A DNA stretch of 64,000 nt from Coccinella septempunctata (lineage: Eukaryota > Arthropoda > Insecta > Coleoptera > Coccinellidae), in contig NC_058197.1 in the NCBI RefSeq assembly GCF_907165205.1, positions 15,802,266-15,866,265 on the forward strand, read 5' to 3'. Below are positions 13,401 through 24,997 of the stretch, one piece after another. Both the position numbers and the translations under genes were made by a program. The stretch's first letter is position 1, and every line of letters starts with the position of its first letter. A model generated the notes under the pieces. The model ran no database searches. It worked only from the letters and a program-made list of their open reading frames with translations, and was not told where the DNA came from.

Positions 13401-16400
13401 TTATCATGATTAAGATATCAAAGAAATGCGAGGTATATTTATCTTGCTGGCCCAAGTCTTTCAAAACTGATTAAGCTGATCACGAAGACTTCACGAAATT
13501 GAACATAAATAGTCTTTTGAAAGCGTTACTGAAACTGAAAAATCGATCAATATCTGAATAAATAATGTAATGAATCCCAGTTTTCTGAGGAAAATTGAAG
13601 TTCATTTTAGTGCATTCCTTTCGTTTTCATATTTCCGCCTTTGAAAATATTTAATTCTCAAATAATCAGTACATTCATTCCGATAGGCAGGGTAAATGTA
13701 AAAAACCGTTTATCAGTGTTTAACGTTGTTTTTCTTGCATGCCGTTGAAGATTTCGACGTTTTTCTGATGTTGATATGCGATAAACCGGAGCTGACGACG
13801 TTTTTCATTCTTGTCGCATTCTGGAATTTCCAGATTTTCAACGTGTGGGGGGATTTGCCTATAAAAGCCGATTTTCCCCCGCGACGGTCACTTTTACTTC
13901 AGTCCTTCACTTCTACTTTTGACTTTTGATTCTGTTACTTCAGTCGCTTTTACTGCTCTTTTACTTCAATTAGTTTATGCTCCGTACTTTCTGCGATTCG
14001 ACGTTTAAGAATAATTTTGTGTTGCTAACATCAGTGATATTGAGAATTCATTGTGGTGCCTGAAACAAAGGAGGTAAGTCCCCGTCTTTACCGTTCAGTT
14101 TCTTTGTTAGACCTACACCGGTTACTTCTTTGACTTTGACACTGCTGTACTGTATCGCTTTCTGTTATATTTTATCGTACTTTACCCTGTTTCGCGAGTC
14201 TGACTTTTTCCCTCGCAATCAGTCATGGCGCGTAAGCCCTTGGGGTGCTGAAGGGAAAGTCCCGTCAACCCCCCTGTCCGCGTTCCGCGTCATAAGTGTT
14301 GAATCTGAAATCTCTTCTTTTCTATCAGTCATGGCGCGTAAGCCCTTGTGGTAGAGAATAAGAGATACCGCTCGTCGTCAGTGAAATCCCGTAGTTGCGC
14401 TAACAATAGACCTTTTCTTTGCTATCAGTCATGGAGCGTTAGCCCTTGGGGTAGCGAATAAAAGACTCGAATAGACCCGCCCTGGTTGTGTTACATTTCT
14501 GGAGAAATACAATTACATCCCGATACCGTATAGCAAGTCATTTCACTTCGCGAGGTCATCCTTAGTATTCATTTCCTCAGTTCTGATTGGCGCTTTTTAT
14601 TGAACAACCCTTTGATTTTTCTCTGTACCCGGTATAAACTTTATAAAGTGCTCGTGACCGGATAGAATTTCCCGAATGTATGTTTGCTATCAGCACATAT
14701 TTCATACCTACACATATCTCCGTTGTACATATAATCAGTTTCCGAAGGTGTGAATAAACTAGTATATAATTTGATTCTGACTACTTCGTTATCGCTACCA
14801 TTCTAGATAACAGCGAACTCTGTCTCCAACTAGCAGCTACTCTGGTAGGTTTGCTATTCTTCCTAGTGAAAAGAATAGCTGGCGTTCGAGATAAGTATTC
14901 TCCGAGGTGACCACGTTACAATAAATTAACATCAATGATGTCAGTAGAGTTTATTAATCTGTGTCCCAAATTTCAACAAAAGCACCCATGAAAGTTTCAA
15001 GAAAATGCATCAAGGATGAAATGTAGCAAAATTGTTCACCTGATCGGTACTGCATGAGCCTTCCTCCTCATAAGAATAATATATCATCCTATCGGCCCTC
15101 CTCTTTCTCTCAGCCCTCCTGGAAGCTACACCTGGACACCATCTGCATAAACATACGTTGGCATAAATCCACTTGAATGACTTCGCCATTATGTCGCCTA
15201 TGTTGGAGAGGTACAGCAGGAACAACGGCATGCCGATGATGGCATAAAATATAGTCATTATCTGGCCTCCCATAGTGTGAGGTGTGATATTACCGTATCC
15301 TGAAAAGTTTCATTCTTATTTTCTTACCTCCTGAGACCTTCTAGAAGGGTATTATGTTGGGGAGAATTAATTCGACGCTCGCTGCAGTTGATACTCAATG
15401 AAAAATGCTTGTTCGAGTTGAATAAAAAGGGAATTCTTAAGGAAAATTAATCGACCGAACAAAATCATCTCCTCGTCGCTTAATTTGTCGGTAAAAAGTT
15501 CAACCCTATCAGGAAAACCGTGGTTACCAGGTATACCATAACGCAAATGGAATTTTTCGTAGACCTCAGCATAGAATGACATTCTACGTACTAATTCCCT
15601 AACGAAAAGACGACTATTTTTGATGGCTAGTATTTTTCAGAAACTTTTCGTCCGTAAACACTTTTCGTCCGCTCTCTTTGTCGCTTAGAAACGAATAGGT
15701 ACGACGATCAATCAATTTGGAGAGCCATGATTAAATGAAAACATGGGTCTGTGACAGTAAAGGTCATTTGCTCTTGTCAAATTGATTCTTTACGAAATCT
15801 GCAAGATTTACCCAGTGAATTAAGAACGTGGTTGAAGATTAGTATTCATTATATATCTAGGTGTCATTCTGGATAGCCAACTCAAGTGGGGGAAACACAT
15901 AGATAAGACTCTTTCCAGAGCCATGTGGGTTTGCAGAAGAATCTTTGGAAAGACGAAAATGGATACTGTGGCTATATACACAGCAGTACTACTCCCTATT
16001 GTCACCTATTCGTCTCTAGCATGGTGGACAAAAACCGCACCACACGCAAGCGGTGCCAGAAACTGCAAATACTGATCTGTTTTGGTGTTAAGCTTGAGGC
16101 CATACTTGATCTGCCTCCCCTACACCTACATGTGAAGAAATGCAGCTTGCTGGAATATATCTTAACAGGAATCTCATACCCGGAAACAGGGTTGGACTCA
16201 AACTTCTTGGCAAAACCATCGAATGTTATGTCAATCATTTTCGATTTCGAAACGCCCTTTGAAACGGTCATAGCTGACCCTCCTAGTGCTTCATAAATTG
16301 TCTGGACAAAAAGTCATCCACGTGTTTTACTAATGGATGAAAAACAGGAAGGGGTACCGGCATTGGCGCATATGGATTAAACTGAGGATCTCTAGAGCCC

Positions 16401-19400
16401 TGGGAAGTGAACCCTCTATTTCACAGACCCAGACACTAGCTGTTTACGTATGCGCTCAGGGGTATCTTGAAAAAAAACCTCTAAGAGTATCTATATCACC
16501 ACGGTCAGCCAGGCCACGCTGAGGTCCCTGGAATCACACTGCCAGAGATCTCTGCTGACATGGGAGTGCCATAATACCATGAAGCAATGGCCAAATGTAA
16601 TGAAGCGACTCTTCTATGGGTACCAGGGCATTTTGGTGTTAAAGCAAATGAAAAAGCCGATGAATTTGCGAAAAAAACATCCAGGTTAACACCTGATGGG
16701 TCTGAGCCTCTCTGTTTGCTTGGAAAAAACCAATATAAGGCAGCAGTCCAGCAATGCGAGTTGAACAACAGATTAACCCTCTGGAGAAACACTCCTGGAC
16801 TTACTCAGTCATAGAAATTCGAGATGATTTCACCGATCTGCACCAGAAAAATGCTAAAGCTGTCACGAACTGAGCTTCGTGTGATGGTGGGACTGCTGAC
16901 AGGGCACTGTCGGTACAAATATCACTTGTACCGTATGGGAGAGTCAGCAGATGAGATTTGTAGGCTCTGTGGATCAGAAGCAGAAACAGCTGAACACATT
17001 GCATGCAAGTGTCCAGAGCTGGCTGGCCTAAGAACCATTTATTTGGGAAACCTCTCCTGGATACTCGCGAGGTAACGTGGATACTCACGAGGTAACAAGG
17101 CTTCTAAGGATGTTGTCGGTTTTTTCAACACCATTGACAACCTCCTTGGGTTCCTAAGAATGAGCAGGGTAGAGAACGAAAGATCTACATGGCAAGAAGC
17201 TGTCTATATTGTCTCGCCTCAATTTGAACAACCTTTGCAGAAACGTTCTCCTGATTCCAGAATGAAAAATTATCAATATTTCACGTTATCGACTTCCTTT
17301 TCCATCTTATTCAAATAGCTTCCAGTCAAATCCTTCATCCCCCTCTTGGGTTTTTCTCGTGGAGCAATAGACCGGAGATTGAAATATCTAGAGCAATCAT
17401 AGATTACTCAGCACGAAGCACCCTGTGTACAAATTCAATTTGGTTGTGAAAATGACGGCAAAATCTACCCTGCACGAGGGATATGAGCGTCCCGATTTTT
17501 ACGAGTTCCTCCACAATATCGCATTGCATCTCGATGCATTTTATAAGGATTTGAATATTGCCTCACGTTTTCGAATATACCTAATATCCGACTGAGCTGA
17601 TGCCATAAGAGGCATGATATTGGCATTGTTGTTTTTCTTCTTCCGCTTTAAGTACTTAAAATTCACTGCAGGCAACTGCAAACTTGTCTTTTATACCCGT
17701 ATCAATGATTTATTGGAAAGCGTTCATTCCTTCAATTCAAAGTATGATTATCACACAGGGTGTTCCTAAATTGGGAGTACAAACGAAAAGAGGAAGTTCT
17801 CGAGTAATTTCTGGCGATTTTTTAGAGCTAGAAAGCCTCGATCTACATTCTCCACCAGTTTCAATTCTTCAGCGACTAGAATGACTGCTTTTCCTTGAGG
17901 CCAGAGTGTCCTGGCACCCATAAGAGTATCAGCCAGTTGTCTTTTCATATTTGGGTTGTATCTGCATTGCAACTGTCTCCTATCAGACCCAGCAGGTACA
18001 TTGGCATTTCATCAGCAGATAAGCTACGATAACCCTAAACTCAGCTCGTAGCAGCTGATGAAGCTTCTTGGTTTAGGGCGACGAAAAGTCTACGTATATT
18101 TTGACTTGAACGAATTCATGTGTGTCCACCAGAGGATTGTCCTATTGTACAACTCCTACTCTGCAATGATCTCTTCCAGGCCAACATGTTCAAGATATTA
18201 GGGTATTTCTGAGTCATCAGATGGATAGTCCATTGCCTATGTTCTCCAAATATTTCTAAACCAATCAAATTTTTTGTCTTTGTTGAGGTTGAAACATTTT
18301 GCTCAGAGAGTCTGAGACCAAAGAAGTATCTCCCATGGTTTGCACGCTGTTGGAATCACAGCAATACAACCAATTTTACGCCATATGTTCTAAAGCCAAT
18401 ATAACATCGAGGAAAATTTTATGGAGCAACTGATAAAGTGTCTGATGAACGAAGTAGGAGCTTTAACTCGAAATTTTTAGTGTCTGTTTTGTCGCACCAC
18501 CATCGTTACAGCCCCCGCGAATATCCGATAAGAATTACAGCCCACACCCCACTCAGTGAGATGCAGAAAAAACACCCTGTTAACCGTTCAATCCGCCAAC
18601 AAACTAATTAGCAGATCCGCCTAGGTACAATGCTCACGCAACCCCACCTGAATAAATCAGCGCCCCCTGTAGGTGTCAAACGTCGACGCAGCTTCAACCC
18701 CGTCTGTTCGGCCTGCCTTTGAACGCCGATCCGGCGAATTCTTCTTCTTTATTTCGACGCCTCGCTAAATGATGAATTAGGCGTCGTTTTAATAAATTTT
18801 AATTAGGACAAAGCAGGTTAAAAATTCAGACGACAGGCGGGGGGGGTTTTGGGGTTACATGGTCCTGAACGATAATAAATCAGCCTCTGACACTGACGCC
18901 CTTACGTCACGGGGAATTTTGTGGGCTACGGAGGGGGTAGGGGGATGAACTGCCTCATGTCTATCAGAGAGTGGATAAACGGAATTAGGTATAAATGGTG
19001 CGTCAAAACGATGAAATTTCTTGGCTTACGGGGGGATTAGGGGAAGTTAAAACAATTGGAGAGGGTGGTATATTCGCGGCGGGCTTTCAGCTTAATTCTG
19101 ATTATACAGAATTGTTCGCTGCATTGAATTCGTAGCGATGGTTACAATGAAGTCCGGTGGAGTTAGATTCCAGATTCGCTTTTTACCAAGCTCGAATCTG
19201 CTGTTTTATGAAATGAGTAGATTAATCTTGCAACTGTAAAACTTTAAGTTGGAATCTAGTGAGAAAATCCTAAAACTCATTTCGTGATAAGCGGAAAATT
19301 ATAAAGAGGACTGCCTGGAGAGCTTCCAGACCAGATGAGGCCTATAGATTACTCAGATTCTCAGAACAGACAGAAATATTTGCAATCGAAAGATGTGTGG

Positions 19401-22400
19401 AAATGAATATAGAAGAACATATTAAAAATGTGCGATACATTTTGACACTTGATAACAGAATGCCACGCCAACGCAGAAAATGCTTTGCAGAAGAAACTTG
19501 CAAGATCGAGAAGGTTTCAAGGAGTTCTCCTGGAGAAGGATGGACCACTTCCTCCATTGGACCAGAGCCATTATTTGTAGTTTTCCTGCCAGCCATCAAG
19601 TGATGGCAGTCAAGAAATGGGAACTCCTCTCCTTGTGGATGGTCCAGAAGGATGAAGATACGCTTTAGGTATTACCTCCTACTCGATGTGCTTGACCAAA
19701 AACGTTCTATCACTCAGTAAATTAGAACTGAGGACAATGACGAGACACTGTCCAGTGAACTCTAATCTACAGAACATGGAAAAGGTTTGTAATGATAGTT
19801 CTCGTTTCTGTGAAGAAACCAGACGATTGACAAGCTTTGTATCGAAAAAAGCTTAGGCAATTTTGCACGTGGTTCTTGAAAACAGATCAAGTGATGGTTA
19901 TAGTACCCAGCAAGGCACTAAAATCTAATGAAACTCTGGTAAACATCGCAGGTTTGCACAATACATCTTCCAGTCTACATATTTGCGAGATCCTACATCT
20001 TATCTCATTTAAAATTTACTCACCAATGGTGGTGATGACAGTGAGGGAGTACAGGAAGGCGCCAGCTATGCTCCACTGCTCTGAGTAGGACAACTTCGAA
20101 CCATCGTACCCCCTTCGTACAGAGAGCACTATACTCTTCTGAAACTTCATCAGTTCAGTCTCCAGCATCTTCCTGTACTCCTCCTCCGTGAAGGGGTTCA
20201 TTGAGAGGGTTTGGTTCCAAATTTCGACCACTATAGCCTTCTCCGCGTTGGACACGTCAGTCTTCACCTGGAGATGGTAGTCCTTCTCCAGCGCCCTGAA
20301 CATCAGGGCGCCTCCCATGGTGTAGCCTATCTGGAAAAATGCGACAAATGATGGAGGAAAGTACAGAAAAATAAGCATTGAGGGTGAGCTACAGTTCACT
20401 TCAATAGAAGTTGTATGTTATGACAAAAATTCACCCTCATTTCAGAGTGATTTGATCAATTATTGCCTTGTCTTGGTTAACATTTCGGACCGTTTTTAGT
20501 CCATTTTCAGTTCTGAAAAACGATGTGGTACCTTGAGGATCATCCTGAATTTGGAGATAACCGAGTTTTTGATCATTAATACCGAAAAGCCAGGGTCAAG
20601 ACATATTAATCGAATTATACCGATTTTTGGCAAATGAGAGACATTTCGTTTCCACACCCCACCGTTGGTTATGAAAGGAGGTGTATCTGGAAGATACGCG
20701 ACTCGAAAATTTACTTTAAAAAATTCCCAAAAAGATGGGGTCATTTAAAACTTCCTCAAGACCGAGCGGTTGTGCCAAAATGGATCAAATTCTCACCTTC
20801 GAAATGGCATTTTTCAAAAATTTCAAATTTCAATCTGCGATATCTCCTGTTATATTCGTCTGATCCAATTGGGATTTGCGGTTCCATAATCAGCGTTGGC
20901 GAGGCTTCCACCCTAGCACAAAAACTCGATTTCGAAAATCTCGATTTTTTGGGTCAAAAATGAGCAAGGGGTTAGACCCCCCTAAAATGACCTATTTGCT
21001 ACTCTGTCTGGAAATGAGGATAATCTATGGCTGTCCTAGGATATGAAGGGCATATATGTGATTCTGAAGATTGTATAAAACCAGACAGTTGATGATTCTA
21101 TAGAGAATTGCACTCCAGAGAGCCCTTCAAAGTGAACTCGAAAATGAAAAATGGAAAATCAAAAAAGTTCATTTTCTCCTAAACGGTGTCAAATATTCAA
21201 AAGTTTGTTATGGAAATATAGGTTTTCGAATACGCTGAATCCATTGCTAGCAATTTCGTGAGCGTATCTCCCTTCGTTTAGATTTTCACCTCCGAAATGA
21301 CATTTTTTAAAAATTTGCAATATTCAATCTAAGATATCTCCTGTTATATTCGTCTGATCCAATTGGGATTTGCGGTTCCATAATCAGCGTTGGCGAGGCT
21401 TCTACCCTAGCACAAAAACTCGATTTCGAAAATCTCGATTTTTTTGGGTCAAAAATGAGCAAGGGGTTAGACCCCCCTAAAATGACCTATTTGCTACTCT
21501 GTCTGGAAATGAGGGTAATCTATTGCTGTCCTAGGATATGGAGGGCATATAAGTGATTTTGAAGATTCTATAAAACCAGACAGTCGATAATTCCATAGAG
21601 AATTGCACTCCAGAGAGCCCTTCAAAGTGAACTCGAAAATGAAAAATGGAAAATCAAAAAAGTTCATTTTCTCCTAAACGGTGTCAAATATTCAAAAGTT
21701 TGTTATGGAAATATAGGTTTTCGAATACGCTGAATCCATTGCTAGCAATTTTGAAAGCCTATCTCCTTTCGTTCAGATTTTCATCTAGGAAATGGCATTT
21801 TTAAAAAATTGCGAATTTCCCTTGAGAATTCGTCAAGACCGAACGGTTGCGCCGAAATGGATGAAATCCTCAGATTCATTACTAGAAGAGTTGCTCTTTC
21901 AGAATATGTATCACATTTAGATCTACGATAATTTTCCTGGAAGAAAAACTACTCGCAAGTTGACCTTCGAAAAATTCACAAAAAGATGGGGTCAGTTAAA
22001 ACTTCCTCAAGACCGAACGGTTGTGCTAAAATGGATCAAATTCTCAGATTTATTACTAGAAAAGTTGCTCTTTCAAAATATGTATCACATTTAGATCTAC
22101 GATAATTTTCCTTAAAGAAAAACTACTCGCAAGTTGACCTGATTTCAGAGTAATTTGATCATTTATTGCTTCGTCTTGGTTAACATTCCGGACCGTTTTT
22201 ATTCAAGGTGGCACCTTGAGGATCATCCTGAATTTGGAGATAACCGAGTTTTTGTTCATTAATACCCATAAGCCAGGGTTAAGACATTTTCATCGAATTA
22301 TACCGAATTTTGGCACATGAGAGACATTCCGTTTCCACACCCCTCCGGTGGGTATGACAGGAGATGTCTCTCCCCCTCTTGTCGATGTCGCAAATTGTAT

Positions 22401-22574
22401 GTTCGCTATCAAAACCTTCTTCCTCGCCCGTGGCCATTCGAAACTCACCACCAGGCCGATAATACCGACGTTGCTGAAGAGAAACGCGATCAGCGACCTG
22501 CAGAATTCCTTGCATCTCTTCCAGAACGACCTCTCGTACCTCTTCTGCCTCCTGACCGACCGTTTCCTTTCCAT
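10449..22574 (-). CDS. Two-pore-domain potassium (K2P, TWiK-type) channel, 3' end unresolved
   Basis: Five minus-strand exons join in frame: 22449-22574, 20024-20330, 15040-15299, 11695-11846 and 10449-10698. The product starts MERKRSVRRQKRY, followed by TM1 (SLIAFLFSNVG...). An extracellular cap loop follows with an NQT glycosylation site, then the first filter TTIGYG, which is split by intron 2. TM2 is IMTIFYAIIGMPLFLLYLSN. A basic and then acidic cytoplasmic loop follows (RRAERKRRADR; ETEDDEESETSSD), then TM3, the second filter STIGFGD and TM4 (CAAYLMLGMALIAMCFNLMQ). This is the full K2P plan of four TM segments and two pores, giving background potassium leak at the plasma membrane. Only the C-terminal tail after LMQ is missing: exon 5 ends at a good donor and I could not find the next exon. 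Introns 2 to 4 are filled with transposon copies. An in-frame stop lies just upstream of the chosen ATG. Confidence 0.88.
10835..11290 (-). mobile_element. Non-LTR retrotransposon fragment, copy 2, in a K2P intron
   Basis: A long intact minus-strand frame contains EKADELAKRAS of the RNase H end, LWRNTSGLTQSKKF, and the knuckle CRLCRSEAETAEHMLCKC (C-x2-C-x8-H-x4-C). It is the best preserved copy of this tail in the window and lies between K2P exons 4 and 5. Its frame continues upstream into unrelated sequence by chance. Confidence 0.82.
12305..12826. mobile_element. Fold-back MITE with long terminal inverted repeats
   Basis: The left end GGGTGGGCAAAATTCGTTGT and the right end are near-perfect reverse complements. 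The match continues inward for about 90 bp (CTCGAGAACTAT, GCAGCTAGAAG and neighbouring blocks) and, more weakly, to the centre. An AGTAC direct repeat sits outside both ends and may be the target-site duplication. The element is non-coding and lies in a K2P intron. Confidence 0.8.
12827..14249. other. K2P intron, no gene seen
   Basis: No supported coding sequence. The part from about 13690 to 14249 is pyrimidine-rich on the plus strand and directly abuts the LTR-like arm. It may be an extension of that element not shared by the left copy. Confidence 0.35.
14250..14922 (-). mobile_element. LTR-like sequence, right (minus-oriented) copy of an inverted pair
   Basis: This is the reverse complement of 7907-8588, with a matching TGTAACGTGG end at 14922. 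The internal module with CATGGCGCGTAAGCCCTTG occurs at about 14219, 14327 and 14426, so one more module lies beyond the shared region. It sits in the K2P intron between exons 3 and 4. Confidence 0.6.
15838..17190 (+). mobile_element. Non-LTR retrotransposon fragment, copy 3 (RT end plus RNase H)
   Basis: The RT C-terminal block YLGVILDSQLKWGKHIDKT is at about 15850-15910, followed by YTAVLLPIVTYSSLAWW near 15990. RNase H blocks follow, including WVPGHFGVKANEKADEFA at about 16615-16670. Then come LWRNTPGLTQ, GHCRYKYHLYRMGES and the knuckle CRLCGSEAETAEHIACKC at about 16960-17010. Frames change several times, so it is inactive. It is the longest copy and lies in K2P intron 2. Confidence 0.85.
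17930..18175 (-). mobile_element. Highly diverged non-LTR retrotransposon fragment, copy 4
   Basis: The strand and order of words such as AACTCAGCTCG, GCAGCTGATGAAGC and the ACAACTCC segment parallel copy 2 (10.98-11.16 kb) at much lower identity. No frame is open. It is a relic of the same or a related element. Confidence 0.45.
18176..19349. other. K2P intron, no gene seen
   Basis: Contains a locally GC-richer stretch at about 18480-18900 with several homopolymer G and C runs. No coding or RNA gene is supported. Confidence 0.35.
19350..19640 (+). mobile_element. Relic of an RNase H domain, different retrotransposon
   Basis: A plus-strand frame reads EQTEIFAIERCVEMN, resembling the RNase H motif AEI.AI..C, and later SIGPEPLF, resembling the IGPEP(F) block after RNase H in insect LINE elements. 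The region between is missing, so it is an internally deleted remnant. Low-certainty assignment from motifs only. Confidence 0.4.
20441..20690. repeat. About 230-bp direct repeat, left copy
   Basis: The stretch starting TTCAGAGTGATTTGATCA and ending around TTTCCACACCCCACC is repeated in the same orientation at 22144-22370 at roughly 85-90 percent identity. The pair brackets the second satellite block. Confidence 0.8.
20800..21815. repeat. 495-bp tandem repeat, second block (two copies)
   Basis: The same monomer as at 1-2378: AACTCGATTTCG occurs at 20923 and 21417, 494 bp apart. It lies in K2P intron 1 and joins a 175-bp repeat on both sides. Confidence 0.93.
21816..22143. repeat. 175-bp tandem repeat, two copies
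   Basis: Units with AAGACCGAACGGTTG near 21837 and 22011, following the same TTGCGAATTTCCCTTGAG junction seen at about 2370. Confidence 0.85.
22144..22370. repeat. About 230-bp direct repeat, right copy
   Basis: Same-orientation copy of 20441-20690. It ends about 80 bp from the donor of K2P exon 1, so the insertion or duplication stops just short of the coding exon. Confidence 0.8.
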
Positions 22575-24162
22575 CTCACCGACGATGATTCATCTCGGAA
22601 TTCTGGACCGTTTCTCATCGCCCTCGGCAGTCGGTTTTTCCGCTGGAAATCGGCTCGTCTGAAAGGGAGGAAAAGATGTGAGCGATTTTCCGATTATGGG
22701 GGAAATATTTCTCTTTGTGGGCCCTGTCGGTGCTAGTTGTTCGAGTGCGACCATTCGTTTTTTACTGCCGCACATATTTCTGACGACGCTCGGTTTGGTT
22801 TAGCTGCTTATTTTTTTTTTTTCGTGTCGTTATTTACCAGATATTACGGTTTTTTGGGGTGGGATAGGCACGAAATTCTCACGATGACGCCTATTTGGGT
22901 AACTCGATCATAAAACACTGTCAGGGTAGCTTAAGAATGAGGGGGACTTATAGAAACCTCCCTCGATTTGGTCCAGAGGCTGACTGTGGTAACAGAAGGC
23001 CCTGGCTGGAGGGTAAACCTGGGACAAATACAATATCGAACATTTCAACGAAATATCTCATGTCCTTTCAATTTTATTAACAAACGACATCTTAGATCAG
23101 AAGAAGAAGTTAGTTTCTTGTATTATTTTTTTCAATTAAACCATTTAGTATCATGGAGGACTATATTTTGCGTGTGTGTAATACGAAAACATCTAAATCT
23201 CCTCATGTTCGATACTGGAAACTCGATTAAATTGCAAAAAAGTGAGGTTTTCCTCGATTATCTAATTCAATGTCTGAGCAGTGTATTAAGTATTAATTCA
23301 ACATTGTTTTGAACGGTAACTTGCAGAAAATGAAGTCCAATCACACTGCTTGATTACAAAGAGTGACCTAATTGGAGGTAATCATAAGACACGTGCTGGA
23401 ATGAAAAATTATTCTATCCATAACCGAATGTTAGTCATTATTTATCCTACATAGATTACTCTATAAACTCCGAAGATTTCAGTTTTACTCAGAGACTAAA
23501 CAACTCTCAAATTTCAACTCACCCATTCTACAGCACTACCGAATGGACTTGTAACACATACCTTCTTACGGCATTCACTTCGAAACCAGACTGTTTTACC
23601 GTCTACAAAACCGTGTGAACGAAGAAACTAAAATAGCCTCCGATATATAAATATAATTTTCCATCGCTACTCCTTAACGCTAGATTTTAAGCACAATTGA
23701 TGTGGAGGCATGTAATATTGATTTTGGCTGATGGTTTGGGCATCTGTTTATACAATTTCCACTCTTCTCCAAATTATAATCTCTATATACCACTGCATTA
23801 TTAGTAGGAAATACACAATGACTCCAATTTTCAATTACAGTTTGGTCCATAAATTATAGACTGGACGAAAGATGGCTCTGAGATAGTATGCTAATTTATT
23901 ATATAATCTTTCATGGGGAAATTCAACAAACCGACGAACTCAAATTGTGCACTGCTAGGAAATCAAATATCCAAAGGAATAATTTATTCGAAGTTTCAGT
24001 AGATAACTGAAAGGTTTACCCAAACCGAAACGAGATAATGTTTGGTTGCATATCCCACATAGTTCATGCGCACTTCTAACTTTGCAGAACTAGATAGACA
24101 TATGATCATGCGCAATCTCTTTGCGCACTAATTATTAGTCAGGGTCAAGCGCTTTCTTGGTC
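22575..24162. other. Upstream of K2P, no gene seen
   Basis: Contains the presumed 5' UTR and promoter side of the K2P gene and otherwise AT-rich sequence. A T-run is at about 22810-22820. No coding sequence is supported. Confidence 0.4.
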
Positions 24163-24585
24163 AGTTAAAACTTCCTCAAGACTGAGCGGTTTCGCCGAAA
24201 TGGATGAAATTCTCAGATTTATTACTAGAAGAGTTGCTCTTTCAGAATATGTGTCACATTCAGACCTACGATAATTTTACTGGAAGAACAACTACTCGAA
24301 CGATGACCTTCGAAAAATTCCCAAAAAGATGGGGTCAGTTAAATCTTCCTCAAGACCGAACAGTTGCACCAAGATGGATGAAATTCTCGGATTCATTACT
24401 AGAAGAGTTGCTCTTTCAGATTATGTATCACATTTGAGACTAAGGTAACTTTCCTGGAAGAAAAACTACTCGCAAGTTGACCTTCGAAAAATTATCAAAA
24501 AGATGGGGGTCAGTTGAAACTTCTTCAAGACCGAACGGTTGCACCGAAATGGATGAAATTCTCAGATTTATTACTTAAAATTATT
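24163..24585. repeat. 175-bp tandem repeat, about 2.5 copies, without the 495-bp partner
   Basis: AAGACTGAGCGG or AAGACCGAACRGTTGCACC units occur near 24178, 24352 and 24528 with a 174-176 bp period. This is the only block in the window not attached to the 495-bp monomer. It ends about 410 bp before the first tubulin ATG. Confidence 0.85.
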
Positions 24586-24997
24586 TCATTTTTCCCTTTC
24601 AATAAAAAAAGAAGTTTTCATTCAAACATATAGCTAATATTACAATTATAAATTTGTACCTAATTTATATTAACAAACACCTTACAGCCACTGCCTTGAG
24701 ATATAACTAATCTATTCATTTCAATGGCTACCTCTATCTCCATGTGTACCCAACAGTTTGAAAGTGAAAGAAACAGATTGTACTTGTTTAAAATGATAAC
24801 AAACACATAGCAACGCGACGAAAGTCAAAAGGGAGCTTTTCCACAAAATCGAAAATGAGAAGAGTAGCCTGGAAAAAATTGAATCCCGTTGTCCTGGATA
24901 TACGAAAAACAAAACGATTCAAATTCAGTTCGATTACCAGGTGTTTGTCTTTTCTCCTACTGGTACCGGCTACAAACGTCCTCAAACAAATAAAAAA

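Noticed and set aside
7907..14922. Complete LTR retrotransposon between the two arms
   Set aside because: The arms are inverted, not direct, and the interval contains K2P exons and unrelated repeats, with no gag, protease, RT or integrase.
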